Below, in pieces: positions 32,973 to 40,230 of a stretch of 40,230 nucleotides of DNA. The DNA is from Erysipelotrichaceae bacterium (lineage in GTDB: Bacteria > Bacillota_I > Bacilli_A > Erysipelotrichales > Erysipelotrichaceae), in assembly GCA_022799495.1 (NCBI GenBank), contig JAAWON010000012.1, forward strand, positions 1-40,230, read 5' to 3'. The first letter of the stretch is position 1, and every line of letters starts with the position of its first letter. Position numbers and translations under genes: made by a program. The notes under the pieces were generated by a model, which saw nothing but the letters and a program-made list of their open reading frames with translations, did no database searches and was not told the DNA's origin.

Positions 32973-33722
32973 ATGGAACGTCTGCAAAAAGTGATTGCCC
33001 AAGCAGGAGTGACCTCGCGTCGTAAGGCAGAGGAACTGATTATCGCCGGCCGGGTGAGCGTGAATGGTGTCATTGTAAAAGAATTGGGCACAAAAGTAAA
33101 AAAAGGAGATCAGATCAGCGTTGATGGTAAGGGAATAGAGCGAGAGAATAAGGTTTATTTTATAATGAATAAGCCTAAACGATGCGTTTGTACCAACGGT
33201 GAACAAGAAGATCGCTTGAAAGCGGTGGATCTGATTGACTGCCCGCAGCGCATTTTCACAGTTGGTCGTTTGGATTATGATACCAGTGGTGTTTTGTTAC
33301 TGACCAATGATGGTGAATTTGCTAATATGATGATCCATCCGCGTCATCATATTGAAAAAACATATAATCTGACCATCAACGGTTTGTTAAGCGGAGCGGA
33401 TATACGCCGCATAAAAGCAGGAATCGTTCTAGATGATGGCGTGAAAACGCTACCCGCAAAAGTCAAGCACATCGTTAAGGAAACGCAGAAAGCACAGACA
33501 ACTTTCGACTTAACCATCTATGAAGGACGCAATCGACAAATCAAGCGGATGATGGAGGAATTGGGATATCAAGTACGTCGTCTACATCGTAAACAGTTTG
33601 GTTTTTTGACGATCAGTGATTTAAGACAAGGTGAATATCGGCTGTTAAAACCATTTGAAATCAAAAAATTGCGTGCACTTGCACAAGAAGGCAGTTATGA
33701 GCATTTGATCATTGAAACTTAA
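32973..33722 (+). CDS. rluB: Ribosomal large subunit pseudouridine synthase RluB (RsuA/RluB family)
   Basis: About 250 residues. N-terminal S4 RNA-binding domain (RLQKVIAQAGVTSRRKAEELI), then the catalytic motif GRLDYDTSGVLLLTNDG with its Asp, and C-terminal EGRNRQIKRMMEELG. It makes a pseudouridine in 23S rRNA. The start is uncertain: ATG 32973 (10 nt after GAGG) is chosen because it gives the usual MERLQK start; GTG 32967 is possible. The position after spmB is conserved with B. subtilis. Confidence 0.93.
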   Translation: MERLQKVIAQAGVTSRRKAEELIIAGRVSVNGVIVKELGTKVKKGDQISVDGKGIERENKVYFIMNKPKRCVCTNGEQEDRLKAVDLIDCPQRIFTVGRLDYDTSGVLLLTNDGEFANMMIHPRHHIEKTYNLTINGLLSGADIRRIKAGIVLDDGVKTLPAKVKHIVKETQKAQTTFDLTIYEGRNRQIKRMMEELGYQVRRLHRKQFGFLTISDLRQGEYRLLKPFEIKKLRALAQEGSYEHLIIET

Positions 33723-33899
33723 TGAATTTGAGAGGGTATTATGATGATGGGGTGAGTGGATCTTTGTTTCTTTTGCCTTACATCATAGCATCATAAAAAG
33801 ACAGTTGAAAGGTAAGAAATGCAAGCGCTGTCATCATAAAACTGAGTTATTTTACTTCCCTTTAACGTTGAAATAGGGTAAAATAGGTACGGTGATTAG

Positions 33900-34628
33900 A
33901 TGCAGCAATACTTTGTCAAGGGAGAACTTGCACTTGGTGAGAGCGTGATGTTAGATGCAATGCAGCTGCATCATATTCAGCATGTGCTGCGGATGCGTGA
34001 AGGCGACCAAATCTGCTTAGCCGATGCATCCTCGCAGTTGTTTGTCGCTGAATTGAAACAGCACAAAGATACGTTTTGTGCAGTAGTGAGGGAACAACTT
34101 CCTTCCTGTACACCGGTGGTAGAAATCATTTTGGCAGCGGCATTGATTAAGGGAGAACGATGGGATTTTTTATGTCAGAAGTGCACTGAACTAGGGGTAT
34201 CCATCATTCAGCCGCTAATGACAAAGCGCTGTGTGGTTAAATTAAAAGATAGCGATATTGCCAAGAAAACGATACGCTGGAATCGTATTGCGCAAGAGGC
34301 TTGTGAACAATGCCGCCGTAGTGATTTGGTTCAGATTATGGCACCTTGTACATTAAAGGAACTGGTCCAACAGGAGGCAGAATTAAAATTACTTGCTTAT
34401 GAACATGCGGATCAGGTGAGTGAGCGTATGTTTGATATCATTAAGGCATATCCTAATGTGAAAAAAATTATATGTGTGATTGGTCCGGAAGGCGGCTTTT
34501 GTGAGGAGGAGGCAGTTTACCTGCAAGCGCATGGCTTTCTTTCCGTATCGCTGGGAGCGCGAATCTTGCGTGCAGAGACTGCGGCAATTTCCATTGTCAA
34601 TCTTTTATCCTCGTTATATAACAGTTAA
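33900..34628 (+). CDS. rsmE: 16S rRNA (uracil1498-N3)-methyltransferase
   Basis: 242-residue SPOUT-fold methyltransferase. N-terminal PUA-like part (LHHIQHVLRMREGD), then KGERWDFLCQKCTELGV, the knot motif IGPEGGFCEEEA, and LGARILRAETAAI. It methylates N3 of U1498 in 16S rRNA with SAM. ATG follows GGTGATTAG. In B. subtilis rsmE is followed by mtaB and then rpsU; here two genes come between rsmE and mtaB. Confidence 0.95.
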   Translation: MQQYFVKGELALGESVMLDAMQLHHIQHVLRMREGDQICLADASSQLFVAELKQHKDTFCAVVREQLPSCTPVVEIILAAALIKGERWDFLCQKCTELGVSIIQPLMTKRCVVKLKDSDIAKKTIRWNRIAQEACEQCRRSDLVQIMAPCTLKELVQQEAELKLLAYEHADQVSERMFDIIKAYPNVKKIICVIGPEGGFCEEEAVYLQAHGFLSVSLGARILRAETAAISIVNLLSSLYNS

Positions 34629-34640
34629 GGGGCGTTGTGC

Positions 34641-35414
34641 ATGAAAAGCTTAGAAAGCATCTTAAATAAGAAATATCATCGCAAAATCGAAAAACTGACC
34701 ATTTATCGGGAACGATTGAAACAGATGCAAAAGGTATTCAAAGAATACGGGATTGCCTGCGTCATCAAGGATGAGTGGTCCTATTATCAGGTGGAAACGA
34801 TGTATGAAGGAATCATCAATAAGAAAAAATTTGAGGATACCTATATGACGACTTATGTTTCCATGCATGATTATTGGGGTACTTTGGATTATCAGGAGCG
34901 TAAGCATCAGATGAATGTAGATATTGATCAGATGCGCAAGGAACTAAAATCCTTCTCCTACAAAGGTGAGGATATCTATATTCCGATGTTTGATCAGCGA
35001 ATGAATCGCTTATACACGCAGGAAATTGTATTGATGGAATTGAAGCAGTATCATCGTTTTATGACAAAATTTGATGATGTCATCAAAGAGAATTTATACG
35101 GGGCTTTACCTTATATGCATAATTTTAGCAGTTGTTTGTATATCTGTGGTGATGATCATTATTTCTCCTTATACAATCCAGACTTGAATCGCCTGTATTT
35201 TATTGAGAATTATCATTGTGTACATACTTTGAGTTTTGATCCGGCACGCAATCAAATGACCAGTTTTGATGAGATGCGCAGAATTGCGGAGAGTTTTATG
35301 ACGAATGATGAAGTTACTTGCATGGGCATCATTGCGAATAGTCATTTGATTGCGGATTCCTTAAGCAAGAAATTAGGAAAGTATTATCGCAAGCAGCGGA
35401 GAAAACGGCGTTGA
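34641..35414 (+). CDS. Conserved-looking protein of unknown function
   Basis: 257 residues from ATG 34641 after AAGGGG (TTG two codons upstream is possible). Lys/Arg-rich coiled N-terminus (about 1-40), a Tyr/Met-rich soluble centre with no membrane segment, and a basic end KKLGKYYRKQRRKRR. Many aromatic residues and the string SSCLYICGDDHYFSLYN in the C-terminal half. No family recognised. It starts 12 bp after rsmE, so the two are co-transcribed. The basic tail suggests binding to nucleic acid or membrane, but nothing more can be said. Confidence 0.6.
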   Translation: MKSLESILNKKYHRKIEKLTIYRERLKQMQKVFKEYGIACVIKDEWSYYQVETMYEGIINKKKFEDTYMTTYVSMHDYWGTLDYQERKHQMNVDIDQMRKELKSFSYKGEDIYIPMFDQRMNRLYTQEIVLMELKQYHRFMTKFDDVIKENLYGALPYMHNFSSCLYICGDDHYFSLYNPDLNRLYFIENYHCVHTLSFDPARNQMTSFDEMRRIAESFMTNDEVTCMGIIANSHLIADSLSKKLGKYYRKQRRKRR

Positions 35415-35479
35415 TCCCTGCTTTTTTTGTGCGATGATGGCAGGCACATGGAGGGGACATGAAAAGGGAAGAGTGAACA

Positions 35480-35507
35480 TAAAAAAGGCGGACATACAAC
35501 CGCCTTG
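35480..35507 (-). terminator. Terminator of lctP, bidirectional with the plus-strand gene
   Basis: AAGGCGG and CCGCCTT with an 8-nt loop; six T follow on the minus strand, and TTTTT a little later on the plus strand. It lies between two convergent genes. Confidence 0.8.
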
Positions 35508-35548
35508 ATATTTTTGAGATGAGGGTAGGGTTACTGCTTGATGAAGAT

Positions 35549-37117
35549 TCATCCAAGTAAGAGATATTCACACAATGGTGCACAAAAATAAATGATCATT
35601 GCCATGAGGATCACATAGGCAAAGGCATAAGTCGCAATTCGCTTGAGAATTTCACCATCTTTGCCAACAAGGGAACACGCAGCACAGCCAATCGCAATGC
35701 TTTGCGGCGCAAGCATTTTACCTGCCGCGGTACCCAGTGAATTGGCGGCAACCAGCCAATAGGGATTCATTTGAATGGCAGCCGCAGCTTCCAACTGCAC
35801 ATTGCCGAATAATACTTCAGAACTCGTTCCACTTCCCGTCACAAAAGTACCCAAAGCACCAATCAGAGGGGCAGCGAGTGGATAGAATGCGCCTAATGCA
35901 GTGACGAAAAAAGCGGCGATATCAGAAATCATCCCAGAATAACTCATAATTTTGGCACAAGCCAGAACTCCAAGCATGGTATAAATGGTTTTGGCCATTT
36001 GCCGAATCGTAGCCCCCAGTACCTGAAAGAGTTCTTTTACGCTACAGCCTTGCATCAAGCCGCCTACAATGCCGGAACACAAAATGAGTACACCGGGTGT
36101 ATTGAGCCAAGTAAATGTATAAGGAGCAGCGTTTGCCCCCTGATAAATTGTAACACTTGTTTGGACTGCGCTTAATGGATCGTGCAGGAAAGGAAATAAT
36201 TTGCTTGTCAATAACAGCGATAAAAAGATGAGAATAAACGGCGACCAAGCGATGCATGCTGTTTTTAAAGTAATCGGTGTATTGTTTTTCGGGATCTCCA
36301 TTTCATAAGCCTTTGGAACGTCATGATGTTTTCCATAATATAAGGCATAGGCAAATGTGGCTGCGAGGGAACAGATACCGGCGATGACAACCGGTAGATC
36401 AGCACCGATAAAACGGGCCGCAAGAATCTCCGGCAAAACAAAACTGAGGGCAGAGACACTGAGCAAGGGAATTAAGCCTTTTAAGCCACGCAGACCTTTC
36501 GCTACCAATGCGACCATGAGAAAAGGGGAAAGCAATAAGAGCGGCGCTGCTTGGATGCTTTGAATAAAAGCCAGCGTCATGGGTTCCAAAGCAGTGAGAT
36601 TGGCTAGCGTTGTTGTTGGAATACCGATAGAACCAAACATTGTTGGACCGCCATTGGCAATCAAACAAGCAAGAATTGCCTCAATTGGTGAAAAACCAAG
36701 CGCATACAACATGCTGGCAGGGATGGCAATGGCAACACCAAATCCGGCCATTCCTTCTAAAAAACCACCAAAACACCATCCAATCAATATGACCAGAATA
36801 CGCCGATCACTGCTGATAGAGGTCATCATGCTTTTAATCACTTCCATCGCTTTGCTGTGAACAGTAAGATTATAAGTAAAAACAGCTGCGATAATTACCA
36901 ATACAATCGGCCATATCGCCATAGCAACCCCCTCTAAGGCAGCGGTTGTTACTTCAATTACACTCATATGCCAAATCAGCAATGCCTCTATCGCTGCTGT
37001 GACAAAGGCGCCGATGCTTGCCCAATGCGGTTGTAGTTTTAAGAAACAAAGTGCGAATACAAGCCAAATAATCGGCAATAATGCCAATAAGCACATCAAG
37101 AAAACAGAACTGGTCAT
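35549..37117 (-). CDS. lctP: L-lactate permease, LctP family
   Basis: 522-residue symporter for lactate (possibly glycolate) with about 13 membrane segments: FGGFLEGMAGFGVAIAIPASM, IANGGPTMFGSIGIPTTTLA and TFVTGSGTSSEVLFGNVQ are the family signatures. ATG 37117 lies 5 nt after GGAGG; a further ATG upstream is inside the ribosome-binding site. It is a single gene with its own promoter and terminator, inserted in reverse between the rsmE block and mtaB. Confidence 0.95.
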   Translation of the reverse strand: MTSSVFLMCLLALLPIIWLVFALCFLKLQPHWASIGAFVTAAIEALLIWHMSVIEVTTAALEGVAMAIWPIVLVIIAAVFTYNLTVHSKAMEVIKSMMTSISSDRRILVILIGWCFGGFLEGMAGFGVAIAIPASMLYALGFSPIEAILACLIANGGPTMFGSIGIPTTTLANLTALEPMTLAFIQSIQAAPLLLLSPFLMVALVAKGLRGLKGLIPLLSVSALSFVLPEILAARFIGADLPVVIAGICSLAATFAYALYYGKHHDVPKAYEMEIPKNNTPITLKTACIAWSPFILIFLSLLLTSKLFPFLHDPLSAVQTSVTIYQGANAAPYTFTWLNTPGVLILCSGIVGGLMQGCSVKELFQVLGATIRQMAKTIYTMLGVLACAKIMSYSGMISDIAAFFVTALGAFYPLAAPLIGALGTFVTGSGTSSEVLFGNVQLEAAAAIQMNPYWLVAANSLGTAAGKMLAPQSIAIGCAACSLVGKDGEILKRIATYAFAYVILMAMIIYFCAPLCEYLLLG

Positions 37118-37146
37118 AAAAGCCTCCATAAATTTGCGTTTTTCAT

Positions 37147-37175
37147 ATTTTAAGATACTTTCAGTTCCTTGTCCA
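37147..37175 (-). promoter_or_regulatory. Sigma-A promoter of lctP
   Basis: On the minus strand TGGACA (37170-37175) - 17 bp - TAAAAT (37147-37152), about 30 bp before the start. Confidence 0.65.
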
Positions 37176-37261
37176 CTGTTTTATGAAGAAATATAAGTGT
37201 TATGGCACGGATTCAAGTAGGCATATGATTGTGTGTATATTAGATGTATGGATATTTCTCA

Positions 37262-37290
37262 TTTACCTGTATGCGGCTTTGTTGTATAAT
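37262..37290 (+). promoter_or_regulatory. Sigma-A promoter of mtaB-murE
   Basis: TTTACC (37262-37267) - 17 bp - TATAAT (37285-37290), 20 bp before the mtaB start. The spacer has GCGGCTTTGT as in the rluB promoter. Confidence 0.75.
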
Positions 37291-37310
37291 AAACACTAAG
37301 GAGTGAGTGA

Positions 37311-38615
37311 ATGACAACATTTGCGATTATGACCTTGGGATGCAAGGTAAATGCCTATGAATCTCAAGGCTATGCACAAGGATTGCTTGACTTAGGCTAT
37401 CAAGAACTTGATTTCAAGGACTGCGCTGATATTTATATCATCAATACTTGTGCAGTTACCAATACAGCGGCCGCAAAATCACGACAGAAGATACATCAGG
37501 CACATCGGCAAAATCCCAATGCAATGCTGGTGGTGGTCGGCTGTTATGCGCAAAGTGCCCCTCAGTTGTTATCAGAGGCGCCGTATATCAATCTATTGAT
37601 TGGTTCTGATCAAAAGGAACAACTGCCGGAGTTGATCCATGCACAGTATCCTAAACATATCCAATGTAATTTAGTTCATGATATGATGGCACATCGTCAA
37701 TTTGAAGCTTTGCCGGTTCGATGCTTTGCTCATCAAACACGAGCCTATTTGAAAATTCAGGATGGTTGTAATCAATACTGTTCCTACTGTATTATTCCCT
37801 ATACACGCGGTAAAGAGCGCTCTCTTGATCCTGATACGGTATTGGAGCGAGCGCGTTTGCTGGTGAGCCATGATCATTTAGAAATTGTATTGACTGGAAT
37901 CCATACCGGCCGTTATGGTAGAGAGCATCATACTTCACTAGCCGTATTGTTAAAGCGCTTATGCCATGAGGTAACGGGATTAGCGCGCATTCGTATTTCT
38001 TCGATTGAGATCAATGAAATCAGTGATGAATTGCTCACGGTGATGCGCCAAGAACCGAAAATTGCACGGCATTTGCATATTCCGTTACAAAGTGCGGATA
38101 ATGATGTATTGAAGGCAATGGGACGTCCCTATCGGGTGGAGGAATATGCGGATCGTGTCAATGAGATTCGCAAGGTACTTCCCAATATCAGTATCTCAGC
38201 TGATGTCATCACCGGTTTTCCTCAAGAAAGCGATCGTCAGTTCGCATTGGGAAAAGCCAATATTGCAGATATGAAACTGAGTTTTTTGCATGTATTTCCT
38301 TTTTCTAAACGCGATGGCACAAAGGCAGCACAGATGAGTGGACAATGTGATCCAGCGCTGAAAAAACAGCGAACTGGGGAATTGATGAAATTAAGTGCAC
38401 AATTATTAAAAGAATATGAACAGAGTTTTATCAAGCAAACAGCAACGGTACTGTGGGAGCGTAGAGAACGGGATTGGATGGTAGGGCATACCGGGGAGTA
38501 TCTTGAGGTATATGCCCCATATGAGGAAGATAAGCTGCATACAATGGAAGAGATTGTCATTCAGACTGATGCGGATGGCAGATTGAAAGGCAGCGCATTG
38601 GAGGTAAGCGGATGA
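37311..38615 (+). CDS. mtaB: tRNA t6A37 methylthiotransferase MtaB
   Basis: Radical-SAM enzyme that turns t6A37 of tRNA into ms2t6A. 434 residues: N-terminal MTTase domain with Cys in LGCKVNAYESQ, INTCAVTNTAA and VVGCYAQ (second cluster), radical-SAM motif CNQYCSYCIIPYTRG, and TRAM-like C-terminus. The GCKVNAYES form is typical for MtaB/YqeV and not MiaB. Strong AAGGAG site. It overlaps murE by 4 bp (ATGA). In B. subtilis yqeV follows rsmE as well. Confidence 0.95.
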   Translation: MTTFAIMTLGCKVNAYESQGYAQGLLDLGYQELDFKDCADIYIINTCAVTNTAAAKSRQKIHQAHRQNPNAMLVVVGCYAQSAPQLLSEAPYINLLIGSDQKEQLPELIHAQYPKHIQCNLVHDMMAHRQFEALPVRCFAHQTRAYLKIQDGCNQYCSYCIIPYTRGKERSLDPDTVLERARLLVSHDHLEIVLTGIHTGRYGREHHTSLAVLLKRLCHEVTGLARIRISSIEINEISDELLTVMRQEPKIARHLHIPLQSADNDVLKAMGRPYRVEEYADRVNEIRKVLPNISISADVITGFPQESDRQFALGKANIADMKLSFLHVFPFSKRDGTKAAQMSGQCDPALKKQRTGELMKLSAQLLKEYEQSFIKQTATVLWERRERDWMVGHTGEYLEVYAPYEEDKLHTMEEIVIQTDADGRLKGSALEVSG

Positions 38616-40075
38616 AATTATCAGTAATGTTTGAACATGCGCCCGATTTGGAAATCACCGGAATCGCATCCGATTCGCGGCAGGTTCAGCCGGGAGATAT
38701 GTATTTTTGTATGGAAGGTCTGCGCAATGACGGGCATCAATTTGTGGATCAAGCACTGGCGAATGGCGCGAAATGTATCGTCCATCGTAAGGATATTGAT
38801 ACTTCCAAACAAGGAGCAGCCTATATTAAGGTAAAGGATGTCAATCAAACGCTGAATGTGATCGCCTCCAAGTTTTATGGCTATCCCAGTCGTCATTTAA
38901 AGATGTTTGGCGTAACCGGAACCAATGGTAAATCCTCAGTGGCCTGTATCATTTCTGATTTATATTCTCATTTTGAGCCTTGCGGCTATATTGGGACGAT
39001 TGGTATGCGCTATGGAGAGCGAGAACTTCCGCCTACATTGACAACTCCGGATCCGATCTGTATCCATCATATGTTAAAGGAAATGCAGGATCATGAGATG
39101 AAAGCATGTGCCTTAGAGGTATCTTCTCATGGGTTGGAGTTGGGCAGAGTGAACTCCGTCGATTTCGATGTGGCGATTTTTACCAATTTAACATATGATC
39201 ATTTGGATTTTCATGGAACATTTGAGAATTATTTTGCGGCCAAAAGAAAGTTATTTTCCGGTTTAAAAGAAAGTGGAGTGGCTGTTTTGAATGCCGATGA
39301 TCCCTACTATGACCAGTTAAAGGAAGCTTGCCATGCTCGCTTTGTCAGTTATGGTATTCAAAATCATGCGGATTATCGTGCTGATGATATTCATATTGGG
39401 GTACAGGGTTCTACCTTTACCTTGTTTCATGGCGAGCAGAGTTATCCGGTGACAACCAATTTAGTAGCACTTTATAATATTTATAATCTGTTGGCAGCGA
39501 TTGCCGGCATATGTGAAAGTGGAATTGCTTTGCCGGATTTATTGGAACATATTCAACATTTGCGGCAAATTGAGGGGCGGATGGAGCGCATTGATGAAGG
39601 TCAACCATTTACTGTCATTGTGGATTTTGCTCATACCCCTGATGGTTTAGAAAAGGTATTTGAGTATGCCGCGGCAATTACCGAGTCCAATCGCAGTATT
39701 ATTTCAGTGTTTGGTTCTGCCGGTAAGCGTGATACGAAAAAACGTAAAGTATTCGGAGAAATCGCATCTCGATACTGTGAATTGATTATTTTAACAGAAG
39801 ATGATCCGCGGGATGAGGATGCGCGTGAGATTGCCAACGAAATCAAGGAAGGAATTCATGATACAAAAAGTATATATATCGAGAATCGCTATGATGCGAT
39901 ACGTCAGGCAATTGAGTCTGCGAATGTAGGTGATACAATTTTGATTTTGGGCAAAGGAGACGAGGTATTTATGTATCGTGAGGATGGCAGGGAACCATGG
40001 CTGGGAGATCATGTGGCGGCCCGTCACTGCATTCGCAAATACTATTTGGGGATTGAAGAGGAAACGTTGGAGTAG
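38612..40075 (+). CDS. murE: UDP-N-acetylmuramoyl-tripeptide synthetase MurE
   Basis: Adds the third amino acid of the peptidoglycan stem peptide in the cytoplasm, with ATP. 487 residues: N-domain with SDSRQVQPGDMYFC, P-loop GVTGTNGKSSVA, LEVSSHGL, TNLTYDHLDFHGT, GRMERI and VDFAHTPDGLEKV. The specificity loop reads DDPR; meso-DAP enzymes have DNPR and L-Lys enzymes of staphylococci DNPA-like loops. DDPR occurs in Thermotoga maritima MurE, which adds Lys, so the third residue cannot be assigned. GGAGG site within the mtaB end; overlap of 4 bp. No other mur gene is in the window, unlike the usual mur-dcw cluster. Confidence 0.95.
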   Translation: MKLSVMFEHAPDLEITGIASDSRQVQPGDMYFCMEGLRNDGHQFVDQALANGAKCIVHRKDIDTSKQGAAYIKVKDVNQTLNVIASKFYGYPSRHLKMFGVTGTNGKSSVACIISDLYSHFEPCGYIGTIGMRYGERELPPTLTTPDPICIHHMLKEMQDHEMKACALEVSSHGLELGRVNSVDFDVAIFTNLTYDHLDFHGTFENYFAAKRKLFSGLKESGVAVLNADDPYYDQLKEACHARFVSYGIQNHADYRADDIHIGVQGSTFTLFHGEQSYPVTTNLVALYNIYNLLAAIAGICESGIALPDLLEHIQHLRQIEGRMERIDEGQPFTVIVDFAHTPDGLEKVFEYAAAITESNRSIISVFGSAGKRDTKKRKVFGEIASRYCELIILTEDDPRDEDAREIANEIKEGIHDTKSIYIENRYDAIRQAIESANVGDTILILGKGDEVFMYREDGREPWLGDHVAARHCIRKYYLGIEEETLE

Positions 40076-40143
40076 AAAATTGTCGATGATCACAGATTGT
40101 CTTTCAAAAAGGCAAAATTTACATAAAACATTGCGATAAGCAG

Positions 40144-40182
40144 TTGCATTTTTATACTGTTTTATATATAATTATAATGCAA
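40144..40182 (+). promoter_or_regulatory. Promoter of rpsU with flanking dyad
   Basis: TTGCAT (40144-40149) - 17 bp - TATAAT (40167-40172), the latter repeated directly after it. TTGCATT (40144-40150) and AATGCAA (40176-40182) form an inverted repeat around the core promoter. Confidence 0.6.
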
Positions 40183-40204
40183 TCTTCAGAAGGGAGGTTA
40201 AGTA

Positions 40205-40230
40205 ATGCCAAAAGTAGTTTTGAAAGAGAA
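40205..40230 (+). CDS. rpsU: 30S ribosomal protein S21, N-terminus only
   Basis: Starts MPKVVLKE after GGGAGG and runs off the window. The S21 proteins of Firmicutes start the same way (MPKVVVKE..., MSKTVVRKNE...), and B. subtilis has rpsU soon after rsmE-mtaB, which supports the call. Only eight codons are visible. Confidence 0.75.

Noticed and set aside
1-40230. tRNA, rRNA or CRISPR arrays
   Set aside because: No T-loop GTTCGANTC patterns in the gaps, no rRNA-like stretches and no regularly spaced repeats were seen by eye; a covariance-model scan was not possible.

Overview
The window looks like a chromosomal segment of a spore-forming, low-to-moderate GC Firmicute, most plausibly of the Erysipelotrichia ([Clostridium] innocuum-like). 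This rests on the sporulation genes (spoIIE, spoIID, spoIIQ, spmA, spmB, a dacB-type carboxypeptidase), strong AGGAGG/AGGTGAT ribosome-binding sites, TTGACA/TATAAT promoters with 17-bp spacers, and gene neighbourhoods known from Bacillus subtilis. The taxon is an inference; no rRNA or tRNA gene was seen.

Layout. 1-5.3 kb: a minus-strand operon of two tandem NagA-type deacetylases and two Cof-type HAD phosphatases, divergent from cutC. 5.4-18 kb, minus strand: two B. subtilis-like neighbourhoods joined together, DUF1146 - (AraC regulator) - spoIID - spoIIQ - mbl/mreB - tagO and then spoIIE - tilS - hpt - ftsH. They link early sporulation control, engulfment, the cell-wall cytoskeleton and teichoic-acid-type lipid carrier chemistry with tRNA-Ile modification, purine salvage and membrane proteolysis. 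17.9-20.6 kb: an AT-rich, gene-poor scar with several stray terminators, one small membrane protein and a complete IS1182-family element (18863-20553, near-perfect 19-bp terminal inverted repeats).

20.6-30.3 kb, accessory: two divergent MATE exporters; an Asn-rich lipoprotein; an ankyrin-repeat protein, a WYL-domain regulator and a Cas4-like/DEDD-like (DUF2779) protein behind a 25-bp perfect palindrome; a MerR regulator with a 19-bp-spacer promoter followed by an ECF-type S component and a DUF1893 protein; and a GH25 endolysin-like lysozyme. 30.6-40.2 kb: core genes in conserved order, dacB - spmA - spmB - rluB, then rsmE - unknown gene - (lctP, minus) - mtaB - murE - rpsU (only its start is inside the window).

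The most interesting items are: a hairpin that would mask the spoIIQ ribosome-binding site on read-through mRNA but not on mRNA started at a sigma-F-like promoter lying inside the same 50 bp; the palindrome-controlled ankyrin/WYL/nuclease locus, whose nuclease seems to have lost its PD-(D/E)xK catalytic residues; an over-spaced, Spo0A-box-overlapping spoIIE promoter; an apparently leaderless tilS promoter; and a long charged tail on FtsH. I saw no CRISPR array, prophage or obvious new multi-gene system beyond these.
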